Source: Pseudonocardia sp. (GTDB lineage Bacteria; Actinomycetota; Actinomycetes; Mycobacteriales; Pseudonocardiaceae). From it: a stretch of DNA of 33,791 nucleotides. The notes beneath the pieces are model-generated. The model saw only the letters and a list, made by a program, of their open reading frames with translations, did not search any database and had not been told where the DNA came from. Made by a program: the position numbers and the translations under genes. Of this stretch, positions 1 to 7,265 are shown in pieces. Position 1 is the stretch's first letter; each line of letters starts with the position of its first letter. The stretch is from NCBI GenBank assembly GCA_025869365.1, contig JAOZVV010000134.1, positions 1 to 33,791 on the forward strand, given 5' to 3'.

Positions 1-43
1 CGATCCCCGCAACTCCCTGAATCACAGGGTGTTGCGGGGATCG
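1..43. terminator. strong hairpin after the thiolase gene
   Basis: A perfect 13-bp inverted repeat (CGATCCCCGCAAC at 1-13, GTTGCGGGGATCG at 31-43) encloses a second 5-bp stem (CCCTG 15-19, CAGGG 25-29) with a 5-nt loop. It lies 47 nt beyond the stop of the minus-strand thiolase, so it is probably its terminator. Any U-tract on the minus strand would lie outside the window. Confidence 0.7.
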
Positions 44-90
44 CTAGAACCCGCCGTCCGGGAGGGGCCGTTCGCGTCTGCGGGAACCGG

Positions 91-1320
91 TCAGTTCAGG
101 CGCTCGACCACCAGCGCCATGCCCTGCCCGCCGCCGACGCACATGGTCTCCAGCCCGATGCTCTTGTCCCGGGTGCGCAGGCCGTTGAGCAGGGTGGTGG
201 TGATCCGGGCGCCGGTCATCCCGAACGGGTGCCCGACGGCGATCGCGCCGCCGTGCACGTTGAGCTTCTCGTCGTCGAACGGGTCGATGCCCAGGTCCCG
301 CGCGGACGGGAGGACCTGGGCGGCGAACGCCTCGTTGATCTCGACGAGGTCCACGTCGTCGATGGTCATGCCGGCCCGCTTGAGGGCCTGCCGGGACGCC
401 TCGACGGGGCCGTAGCCCATGATCTCCGGCGACAGGCCGGTGACGCCGGTGGAGATCACCCGGGCCAGCGGGGTGATGCCCAGGTCCCGCGCCTTGGTGT
501 CGGACATGATCACCAGGGCGGCGGCGCCGTCGTTGAGCGGGCAGCAGTTGCCGGCGGTGATCAGGCCGTCCGGCCGGAAGACCGGCTTGAGCTGCGAGAC
601 CGCGTCGTAGGTGACGCCGGCGCGCGGGCCGTCGTCGGTGCTCGCGACGCTGCCGTCCGGCAGGGTGACCGGGGTGATCTCGCGGGCGAAGAAGCCGTCG
701 GCGATGGCCTTCTCGGCGAGGTTCTGCGAGCGGACCCCGAAGCGGTCCATGTCCTCGCGGGTGACGCCCTTGGCGCGGGCGAGGTTCTCCGCGGTCTGGC
801 CCATCGCGATGTAGGCGTCGGGCAGCAGGCCGTCCCGGCGCGGGTCCGTCCAGGTGTCCGTGCCGGACTCGGCGGTGGACGCGGTGCGGGCCTCGGCGTC
901 GGAGAAGAGCGGGTTGTGCGTGTCCGGCCACGAGTCCGAGGTGCCCTTGGCGAAGCGGGACACGGTCTCCACGCCGGCCGAGATGAACACGTCGCCCTCG
1001 CCCGCCTTGATGGCGTGCAGGGCCATCCGCGTGGTCTGCACGGACGACGAGCAGTACCGGGTGATGGTCGTCCCGGGGAGGCCGTCGTAGCCGAGCAGCA
1101 CCGCGACGATCCGGCCGAGGTTGTTGCCGGACTCCCCGCCGGGCAGGCCGCAGCCCAGCATCAGGTCGTCGATCTCGGACGCGGCGAGCTGCGGGACCTG
1201 GTCCAGGGCCGCGCGCACCATCTGCGCCGCCAGGTCGTCCGGCCGCATCTCGGCGAGGGAACCCTTGCGGGCGCGGCCGATCGGGGACCGGGCCGCTGCG
1301 ACGATCACTGCCTCGGGCAT
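91..1320 (-). CDS. fadA: acetyl-CoA acetyltransferase (thiolase)
   Basis: A 409-aa thiolase that either cleaves 3-ketoacyl-CoA in beta-oxidation or condenses two acyl-CoAs, in the cytosol. The acyl-accepting Cys90 lies in YCSSSVQTTRMA. The C-terminal active-site blocks are NEAFAAQ, HGGAIAVGHPFGMTGAR (catalytic His) and CVGGGQG (second catalytic Cys). The length is normal for the family (390-410 aa) and the protein looks intact. The ATG at 1320 follows an AAGGAG ribosome binding site at about 6 nt. It is transcribed divergently from the glycoside hydrolase-like gene. Its position matches fadA3 (Rv1074c), which starts the equivalent M. tuberculosis gene block. Substrate chain length cannot be told from sequence. 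Confidence 0.92.
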   Translation of the reverse strand: MPEAVIVAAARSPIGRARKGSLAEMRPDDLAAQMVRAALDQVPQLAASEIDDLMLGCGLPGGESGNNLGRIVAVLLGYDGLPGTTITRYCSSSVQTTRMALHAIKAGEGDVFISAGVETVSRFAKGTSDSWPDTHNPLFSDAEARTASTAESGTDTWTDPRRDGLLPDAYIAMGQTAENLARAKGVTREDMDRFGVRSQNLAEKAIADGFFAREITPVTLPDGSVASTDDGPRAGVTYDAVSQLKPVFRPDGLITAGNCCPLNDGAAALVIMSDTKARDLGITPLARVISTGVTGLSPEIMGYGPVEASRQALKRAGMTIDDVDLVEINEAFAAQVLPSARDLGIDPFDDEKLNVHGGAIAVGHPFGMTGARITTTLLNGLRTRDKSIGLETMCVGGGQGMALVVERLN

Positions 1321-1353
1321 CGCTGCTCCTTGGGTCGAGGGCTGTTCCGCATG

Positions 1354-1382
1354 ACGTTACCCAGCGGTACACCGATGTCACG
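1354..1382 (-). promoter_or_regulatory. putative thiolase promoter
   Basis: On the minus strand a GTGACA -35-like hexamer (1382-1377) is followed after 17 nt by TAACGT (1359-1354), a good actinobacterial -10. It lies about 35 nt upstream of the thiolase ATG. Confidence 0.45.
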
Positions 1383-1430
1383 CCCGGGCGGACGGTCCGA
1401 TTGATCACCTCCCGTCACCGATGGCTGGGC

Positions 1431-1460
1431 CGAACGAGTGAGCGAACGACCTCTGGTCGT
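1431..1460. promoter_or_regulatory. candidate operator in the divergent promoter region
   Basis: ACGACC-tct-GGTCGT is a perfect 6-bp inverted repeat at 1446-1460. It overlaps the second copy of a direct heptamer CGAACGA (1431-1437 and 1443-1449). It sits between the divergent thiolase and glycoside hydrolase genes, where a shared regulator could bind. No known operator is recognised. Confidence 0.3.
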
Positions 1461-1515
1461 GCGCAGACGACGTTTCACCGACAGCGGGTGACATGTCCGT
1501 AATACAGCTCCGGAA

Positions 1516-1533
1516 TGACCGGATTGACCGGAT
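1516..1533 (+). repeat. 9-bp tandem duplication abutting a start codon
   Basis: TGACCGGAT occurs twice in immediate succession (1516-1524 and 1525-1533), and the GTG start of the next gene follows at once. It displaces any normal Shine-Dalgarno sequence. It may be chance or a regulatory iteron. Confidence 0.4.
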
Positions 1534-3780
1534 GTGGCTCCCCCTCCTCCCGCTCCCTCCCGACACCGTCCGTGGTGGCGCCGATCGGGCGCCGCCGCCG
1601 CCCTCGTCGCCGCGCTCCTGCTGGGCGCGTCCGGGTACGAGCACGTCAGCTACGTCGCCTTCCGGTCCGCGCCGCCCGCGGACGCGACGGTCGTGGTCGA
1701 CACCGAGCGGGCGGCGAACTCGTTCCCGGGCCTGGCCGCCGTCGGCGCGGGCATCGACGGCCTGGAGCACGGGGAGATCGACCGGGTCTGGACCCCGGGC
1801 AACATCGAGGCGATGCGGTCCGCCGGCTACGGCCCGATCAGCTTCCGGCTGCGCACCGAGCTGGGGGTCAAGGCCTGGCACTGGAACGAGGAGGGCACGT
1901 TCAGCGACGCGGCACGCCGGCAGGGCTACTGGACGTCGTCGGACACCGTGGCCAAGGACGCCGGCGTCTCCCACGGCTACCACCTCCCGCGCCGCGGCAA
2001 CACGATCGACCAGGCCAACAACGACGGCTGGTCCCGGCTCGACGACGGGGACACCGAGACGTTCTGGAAGAGCAACCCCTACCTCGACCCGCACTTCACC
2101 CGGGACTCCGATCTCCCGCAGTGGATCATGATCGGGCTCCCGCAGGCGCTCCCGGTCGACACGCTCCGGATCGCCTGGGCGGACCCGTACGCCACCGGCT
2201 TCCGCGTCCAGTACTGGACCGGGGAGAACGCCATCCATCCCGTCGAGGCCGGTGACTGGAAGGACTTCCCGCGCGGGGTGCACGCCGGGACCCCCGGCAC
2301 CCAGACCCTCCGGGTGGCCGACGCGCCCATGGAGGTCCAGCAGATCCGCGTCCTGATGCGCAGCGGCTCGGGCACCGCCGCCCCCGGTTCCACGGACATC
2401 CGGGACCGGCTCGGCGTCGCCGTCCGGGAGATCTCCGCCGGGTACACCGGCCCGGGGGGTTTCGTCGACCACGTCGAGCACCGCCCGTCCCAGGAGCAGA
2501 CGGCGATGTGGACGTCGTCGACGGACCCGTGGCACCGGGCGTCGGACCTGGACCCGAACTACGAGCACGCCAGCTTCGAGCGCACCTTCGCCAGCGGGCT
2601 GACCGGCGGCCGGCCCATGATGGTGCCCGTCCCGGTGCTCTACGGCATCCCGGAGGACGCGGCGGCGCTGCTGCGTTACCTGCGGGGCAGGGGCTACCCC
2701 GTCGAGCAGGTCGAGATGGGAGAGGAGCCGGACGGCCAGCTCGCCGAACCCGAGCACTACGCGGAGCTCTACCGGCAGGTGGGGCGGGCGTTGCGGGAGG
2801 TGGACCCGACGATCGAGCTCGGCGGGCCCGGCTACCAGACCGTCCTCCCGGACTGGATCCACTGGCCGGACCGGAACGGGGTGAAGTCCTACACCGGGCG
2901 CTTCGTCGCCTACCTGCGGGACCACCGGGCGAGCGAGCTCTTCGACTTCTTCTCCTTCGAGTGGTACCCCTTCGACGACGTCTGCGCGGACCCCGCGCTC
3001 CCGCTCGCGCAGCATCCGCAGCTGCTCGCGGACATCCTGCGCCGCCAGGAGGAGGCCGGGCTCCCGCCCGAGGTCCCGAAGGTGATCACCGAGTACGGCT
3101 ACTCGTCGTTCGCCGGGCAGGTGGAGCTGGAGATGCCGGGGTCGATCGTGAACGCGGAGACCGCCGCCCAGTTCCTCGCCCTCGGCGGGGACACCAGCTA
3201 CTTCTACGGCCTCGAGCCGAACTGGGTGTTCCAGGAGGACGAGGGCAAGCCCTGCAACACCTGGGGCAACCTGATGCTCTTCCAGTTCCACGACGAGTTC
3301 GCCATCCGGCCGCTGGCGACCCTGCACGCCTCGCAGCTGGTGACCCAGAAGTGGATCCAGGAAGGGGACGGCCGGCACGACGTGCACGCGGCCAGCACGG
3401 ACCTGCGCTCCGCCGAGGGACACCCGATGGTCACCGCGTACGGCCTGCGCCGCCCGGACGGCCGGCTCTCGATCCTGCTGTTCAACAAGGACCCGGCCCG
3501 GACCGTGACGGTGGGGCTGCGGACCGGCTCGGCCGCCGCGAGCGCGCCGCTGGCGGAGGACCTCGAGCTGCACAGCTACTCCGGCGAGCAGTGGGACTGG
3601 TACCCCGAGGGCGGGGAGACGAACGGCGGGTTCCCGGAGAGGAACGAACCGCCGGCCCGCACGATCGTCGACGCGCGGGACGACGGCCGGGTGACGTTGC
3701 CGCCGTACTCGATCTCGGTGGTCCGGACGGAGCCCGAGCGGTCCTGGTGGGACCACGCGACGGGCGGCCTCGGCTCGTGA
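1534..3780 (+). CDS. secreted glycoside hydrolase-like protein with F5/8-type-C-like domain
   Basis: A 748-aa exported protein, probably acting on extracellular or cell-wall glycans. An Arg-rich N-terminus (SRHRPWWRRS) is followed by a hydrophobic stretch at about residues 19-33, which is a signal peptide or membrane anchor. Residues around 155-260 resemble a discoidin/CBM32 fold (DDGDTETFW, QWIMIGL, FRVQYWTGE). Residues around 330-620 look like a clan GH-A barrel: GEEPDG with E398 as candidate acid/base, FFSFEWYPFDD, and ITEYGYSS with E520 as candidate nucleophile. The C-terminus resembles the beta-sandwich that follows GH39/GH79-type barrels. The GTG start is chosen because the export signal follows it directly; no Shine-Dalgarno is visible. 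Substrate and exact GH family are unknown. Confidence 0.72.
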   Translation: MAPPPPAPSRHRPWWRRSGAAAALVAALLLGASGYEHVSYVAFRSAPPADATVVVDTERAANSFPGLAAVGAGIDGLEHGEIDRVWTPGNIEAMRSAGYGPISFRLRTELGVKAWHWNEEGTFSDAARRQGYWTSSDTVAKDAGVSHGYHLPRRGNTIDQANNDGWSRLDDGDTETFWKSNPYLDPHFTRDSDLPQWIMIGLPQALPVDTLRIAWADPYATGFRVQYWTGENAIHPVEAGDWKDFPRGVHAGTPGTQTLRVADAPMEVQQIRVLMRSGSGTAAPGSTDIRDRLGVAVREISAGYTGPGGFVDHVEHRPSQEQTAMWTSSTDPWHRASDLDPNYEHASFERTFASGLTGGRPMMVPVPVLYGIPEDAAALLRYLRGRGYPVEQVEMGEEPDGQLAEPEHYAELYRQVGRALREVDPTIELGGPGYQTVLPDWIHWPDRNGVKSYTGRFVAYLRDHRASELFDFFSFEWYPFDDVCADPALPLAQHPQLLADILRRQEEAGLPPEVPKVITEYGYSSFAGQVELEMPGSIVNAETAAQFLALGGDTSYFYGLEPNWVFQEDEGKPCNTWGNLMLFQFHDEFAIRPLATLHASQLVTQKWIQEGDGRHDVHAASTDLRSAEGHPMVTAYGLRRPDGRLSILLFNKDPARTVTVGLRTGSAAASAPLAEDLELHSYSGEQWDWYPEGGETNGGFPERNEPPARTIVDARDDGRVTLPPYSISVVRTEPERSWWDHATGGLGS

Positions 3781-3790
3781 GTCCCGCAGG

Positions 3791-3813
3791 TCCCTGACAG
3801 GTTCTGTCAGGGA
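3791..3813. promoter_or_regulatory. 10-bp palindrome upstream of the PPOX gene
   Basis: TCCCTGACAG-gtt-CTGTCAGGGA is a perfect inverted repeat with a 3-nt centre. It lies 7 nt upstream of the -10-like CACGCT (3821-3826) of the next gene, so it covers the -35 region. It could be an operator or a short terminator for the preceding gene. A palindrome with the same CAG-N3-CTG core sits in the same place at the DinB gene (23297-23317). Confidence 0.5.
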
Positions 3814-3833
3814 TCTGCGGCACGCTGGTCGTC

Positions 3834-4289
3834 ATGGCCGGTTGGAAGCAGTTCGAGGCGGACGAGCCCGCGTTCGCCGCCCGGGTCCGGGCGCTCCTCG
3901 ACGCGCACAGACACAAGACGATCGCGACGCTGCGGGCCGACGGCTCGCCCCGGATCAGCGGTATCGAGACCGCGTTCGACTCCGGCGAGCTCACGTTCGG
4001 GTCGATGCCGAACTCCCGCAAGGGGGCCGATCTCCGGCGGGATCCGCGGTTCGCGCTGCACGTCGCGTCGGCGGACCCGCCCGAGGACACCCCCGCGGAC
4101 TGGGGCGGGGACGCGAAGGTGGCCGGCCGCGCGGTGTGGGCGGGCGAGCTGGACGGCGAGGTCGAGGGCGACGCGTTCCGGGCGGACCTCACCGAGGTCG
4201 TCCTGACGGCGCTGAACGAGGCGGGGGACGCGCTGCGGGTGGACTTCTGGCACGAGGGCCGCGGACTGCGCCGCATCGAGCGCGCCTGA
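3834..4289 (+). CDS. pyridoxamine 5'-phosphate oxidase-family flavin/F420-binding protein
   Basis: A 151-aa small split-barrel protein of the PPOX-like superfamily. The N-terminal part shows the family pattern: HKTIATLRADGSPRISGIET at about residues 24-43, then a strand with SMPNSRKGADLRRDPRFALH, where the Arg/Lys residues typically contact cofactor phosphate. Members bind FMN or F420 and act in pyridoxal phosphate, F420 or heme chemistry; which applies here is not visible. The ATG at 3834 lies 7 nt after CACGCT, a spacing typical of leaderless actinobacterial genes. It is a single gene on the plus strand, with a possible operator just upstream. Confidence 0.82.
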   Translation: MAGWKQFEADEPAFAARVRALLDAHRHKTIATLRADGSPRISGIETAFDSGELTFGSMPNSRKGADLRRDPRFALHVASADPPEDTPADWGGDAKVAGRAVWAGELDGEVEGDAFRADLTEVVLTALNEAGDALRVDFWHEGRGLRRIERA

Positions 4290-4397
4290 CCGGAGGCCCG
4301 GCCCCCGAGCCCCGCTCGGAGCCCCGGGCCGCGAGGCCCCCGGGACTCCGAAGCCCTGAACCGCGGCACTCCGGTCGGCGGATGGCAGCATGGGTCC

Positions 4398-5759
4398 ATG
4401 CGTTACGCGGAGCACATCGCCGATCTCGTCGGGAACACCCCGCTCGTCCGCCTGGGCCGGGTGGCCGAGGGGGTCGAGCCGCTCGTCCTCGCCAAGGTCG
4501 AGTACATGAACCCCGGCGGGAGCGTGAAGGACCGCATCGCCCTGCGCATGATCGAGGCGGCGGAGGCGTCCGGGGAGCTGCGGCCCGGCGGGACGATCGT
4601 GGAGCCCACGTCCGGGAACACCGGCGTCGGGCTCGCGATGATCGCCCAGCGCAAGGGCTACAAGTGCGTGTTCGTGTGCCCGGACAAGGTGGGTGAGGAC
4701 AAGCGCAACGTGCTCAAGGCCTACGGCGCGGAGGTCGTCGTCTGCCCGACGGCCGTGGACCCGGACCACCCGGACTCGTACTACCTGACGTCCGACCGGC
4801 TCGTCCGGGAGATCGAGGGCGCATGGAAGCCGAACCAGTACGCCAACAAGGAGAACCCGGCGTCGCACTACATGGCCACGGGCCCGGAGATCTGGGAGCA
4901 GACCGACGGCCGGATCACCCACTTCGTCGCCGGGATCGGCACCGGCGGCACGATCAGCGGCACCGGGCGCTACCTCAAGGAGGTCTCGGACGGCCGCGTG
5001 CAGGTGATCGGCGCGGACCCCGAGGGCTCGGTCTACAGCGGCGGCAGCGGTCGCCCGTACCTGGTGGAGGGCGTCGGCGAGGACTTCTGGCCGACCACCT
5101 ACGACAAGGACGTCTGCGACGAGATCGTGGCCGTCTCGGACGCGGACTCCTTCCACATGACACGCCGGCTGGCCCGCGAGGAGGCCCTGCTCGTCGGCGG
5201 TTCGTGCGGGATGGCCGTCGTCGCCGCGCTGCGGGTCGCCGCCTCGGCGCCGAAGGACTCCGTGATCGTCACGCTGCTGCCCGACGGCGGCCGCGGCTAC
5301 CTCGGCAAGGTCTTCAACGACGGCTGGATGGCGAGCTACGGTTTCCTGCCGCCGAACGAGGGGGCCACCGTCGGGGACGTGCTGCGGCGCAAGGACGGCA
5401 CCATGCCGGACCTGGTGCACGCGCACCCCAGCGAGTCCGTCGCGGACGCGGTGCACTACCTGCGGGAGTTCCACGTGTCGCAGATGCCCGTCGTCCGGGC
5501 GGAGCCGCCGGTGATGGCCGCGGAGGTCGTGGGCGCCGTCGTCGAGAGGGACATCCTCGACGCGCTGTTCACGAACCGGGCGAAGCTCACGGACCGCCTG
5601 GAGAGCCACATGTCCGCCCCGCTGCCGACCCTGGGCGCGGGCGAGCCGCTCGAGACCGCGATGAGCGCGTTCGCCTCCGCGGACGCCGCGCTCGTGCTCG
5701 AGGACGGCAAGCCCGCGGGGGTCGTCACCCGCTCCGACGTCCTGGCCTTCCTGGGCTAG
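4398..5759 (+). CDS. cbs: cystathionine beta-synthase
   Basis: A 453-aa PLP enzyme that joins serine (or O-acetylserine) and homocysteine to make cystathionine in the cytosol. The PLP lysine is K44 in GGSVKDRIA, followed by the Ser-Gly-Asn substrate loop PTSGNTGVG and the glycine loop GTGGTISGTGR near residue 185. A C-terminal CBS-domain pair at about residues 335-453 is the usual allosteric module. Length matches full-size bacterial Cbs such as Rv1077. It has no Shine-Dalgarno. CAGCAT at 4386-4391 ends 6 nt before the ATG, suggesting a leaderless transcript. The cystathionine gamma-synthase gene follows after 47 nt, together forming a transsulfuration pair. Confidence 0.94.
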   Translation: MRYAEHIADLVGNTPLVRLGRVAEGVEPLVLAKVEYMNPGGSVKDRIALRMIEAAEASGELRPGGTIVEPTSGNTGVGLAMIAQRKGYKCVFVCPDKVGEDKRNVLKAYGAEVVVCPTAVDPDHPDSYYLTSDRLVREIEGAWKPNQYANKENPASHYMATGPEIWEQTDGRITHFVAGIGTGGTISGTGRYLKEVSDGRVQVIGADPEGSVYSGGSGRPYLVEGVGEDFWPTTYDKDVCDEIVAVSDADSFHMTRRLAREEALLVGGSCGMAVVAALRVAASAPKDSVIVTLLPDGGRGYLGKVFNDGWMASYGFLPPNEGATVGDVLRRKDGTMPDLVHAHPSESVADAVHYLREFHVSQMPVVRAEPPVMAAEVVGAVVERDILDALFTNRAKLTDRLESHMSAPLPTLGAGEPLETAMSAFASADAALVLEDGKPAGVVTRSDVLAFLG

Positions 5760-5794
5760 GACAACCCCGGCTGAGCTGCGCGAACACACCCGCG

Positions 5795-5800
5795 TAGCGT
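5795..5800 (+). promoter_or_regulatory. -10 element of a leaderless promoter (metB)
   Basis: TAGCGT followed by exactly 6 nt and then ATG at 5807. This TANNNT-to-start spacing is characteristic of actinobacterial leaderless mRNAs. No Shine-Dalgarno is present. Confidence 0.55.
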
Positions 5801-5806
5801 TGAGGG

Positions 5807-6946
5807 ATGCAGGGTTTCTCCACGCGCGCCATCCACGCAGGGCAGGAGCCGGACCCCACCACGGGGGCCGTCACCGTGCCGATCCACCCGAGCTCCACCT
5901 TCGCCCAGGACGGCGTCGGCGGGCTCCGCGGCGGGTACGAGTACTCGCGCAGCGCCAACCCCACCCGGACGGCGCTGCAGGAGTGTCTCGCCGCGCTGGA
6001 GGGCGGGCGGCACGCGTACGCGTTCGGCTCCGGCATGGGCGCCTCGGACGTCCTGCTGCGGGTCCTGCTCAAGCCGGGGGACCACCTCGTCATCCCGCAC
6101 GACGCCTACGGTGGCACCTTCCGCCTCGTGGACAAGGTCCTGACGCAGTGGGGGATCGAGTACAGCACCGCGGACCTGGGTGACCTCGACGCCCTGCGCT
6201 CGGTGATCCGGCCGACGACGAAGGCCGTCTGGTGCGAGACGCCCACGAACCCGCTGCTCGGGATCGCGGACATCGCCGGGCTGGCGCAGGTCGCCCGTGC
6301 CGCCGGTGCCACGCTCGTCGTGGACAACACCTTCGCCTCGCCCTACCTGCAGGCCCCGCTCGCGCTCGGCGCGGACGTCGTCCTGCACTCCACCACCAAG
6401 TACGTCGGCGGCCACTCCGACGTCGTCGGCGGCACCCTGATCCTGGACGACGACGAGCTCGCCGCCCGGATCGGCACCCTGCAGAACTCCGTCGGCTCGG
6501 TCCCCGGGCCCTTCGACGCGTGGCTGACCCTGCGCGGGGCGAAGACCCTCGCGGTGCGGATGGAGCGGCACAGCGACAACGCCGAGCGGGTCGTGGAGAT
6601 GCTGGGCGCCCACAAGGCCGTCGCGAAGGTGCTCTACCCGGGCCTGGCGGAGCACCCCGGCCACGAGATCGCCGCGAAGCAGATGCGTCGCTTCGGCGGG
6701 ATGGTGTCGTTCCTGGTGGCGGGCGGCAAGGACGCCGCGCTGAAGGTCTGCGCGTCCACGAAGCTCTTCACGCTGGCCGAGTCCCTCGGCGGCGTCGAGT
6801 CCCTGATCGAGCACCCGCACCAGATGACGCACGCCTCCGTGGCGGGGTCCGCGCTGGAGGTGCCGGACTCGCTGGTGCGGCTCTCGGTGGGCATCGAGGA
6901 CGTCGAGGACCTGCTCGAGGACCTGCGTCAGGCGCTAGAGGCCTGA
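5807..6946 (+). CDS. metB: cystathionine gamma-synthase/lyase
   Basis: A 379-aa cytosolic Cys/Met-metabolism PLP enzyme. The PLP lysine is K198 in HSTTKYVGGHSD; YEYSRSANPTRTALQ and AFGSGMGAS form the cofactor-phosphate region, and ETPTNPLLGIADI and VDNTFASPYLQ are family signatures. The C-terminal ESLGGVESLIEHPHQMTH carries the substrate-binding residues. The synthase and lyase reactions cannot be separated by sequence alone. Placement directly after cystathionine beta-synthase favours a role in reverse transsulfuration (cystathionine to cysteine, 2-oxobutyrate and ammonia), as proposed for mycobacterial Rv1079. It is probably transcribed from its own leaderless promoter. Confidence 0.93.
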   Translation: MQGFSTRAIHAGQEPDPTTGAVTVPIHPSSTFAQDGVGGLRGGYEYSRSANPTRTALQECLAALEGGRHAYAFGSGMGASDVLLRVLLKPGDHLVIPHDAYGGTFRLVDKVLTQWGIEYSTADLGDLDALRSVIRPTTKAVWCETPTNPLLGIADIAGLAQVARAAGATLVVDNTFASPYLQAPLALGADVVLHSTTKYVGGHSDVVGGTLILDDDELAARIGTLQNSVGSVPGPFDAWLTLRGAKTLAVRMERHSDNAERVVEMLGAHKAVAKVLYPGLAEHPGHEIAAKQMRRFGGMVSFLVAGGKDAALKVCASTKLFTLAESLGGVESLIEHPHQMTHASVAGSALEVPDSLVRLSVGIEDVEDLLEDLRQALEA

Positions 6947-6960
6947 GCGTCGGCCGGGGG

Positions 6961-7185
6961 TCAGCTCCGGGACGGGACCGGCGGGACCGTCGTCGGCAGC
7001 GGTTCGGGGGGCGAGTGGACCGCGAGGTCCCCGGGCGCCACGCACCCGCCGACGAGGGTGTACGCGCCGTCGTGGAACTCGTAGCGGCCGGGGGAGTCGC
7101 AGCCGGCCTGCTGCACGGTGGCCACCGCGACGACCGCCATCACCGCCGCCGCCAGCAACGGGGCGACTGCCCGCACCCGCGTCAT
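6961..7185 (-). CDS. small exported Cys-pair protein, function unknown
   Basis: 74 aa. An N-terminal basic and hydrophobic segment (about residues 5-24, LLAAAVMAVVAVATV) looks like a signal peptide or anchor. A short conserved-looking core follows: GCDSPGRYEFHDGAYTLVGGC, with two cysteines that could form a disulfide, then a Pro-rich tail (PPEPLPTTVPPVPSRS). The ATG at 7185 follows GGGGAGG at 5 nt, a strong ribosome binding site, which supports a real gene. It lies convergent to metB (14-nt gap) and divergent from ilvA. QQAGC is not a good lipobox, so a lipoprotein is unlikely. No family is recognised with confidence. Confidence 0.7.
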   Translation of the reverse strand: MTRVRAVAPLLAAAVMAVVAVATVQQAGCDSPGRYEFHDGAYTLVGGCVAPGDLAVHSPPEPLPTTVPPVPSRS

Positions 7186-7265
7186 CGTGCCTCCCCGAGC
7201 CGGCAGGAGCGTACGGAAGGCCCTGCCGACGTCGAGGTTACCGGTGTCGGTGCGAGAGTGGTGCC

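Noticed and set aside
1405..3756. 783-codon open frame on the minus strand opposite the glycoside hydrolase gene
   Set aside because: Low-complexity Arg/Pro/Val-rich translation without motifs; a GC-bias shadow of the plus-strand gene, which has an export signal and recognisable domains.
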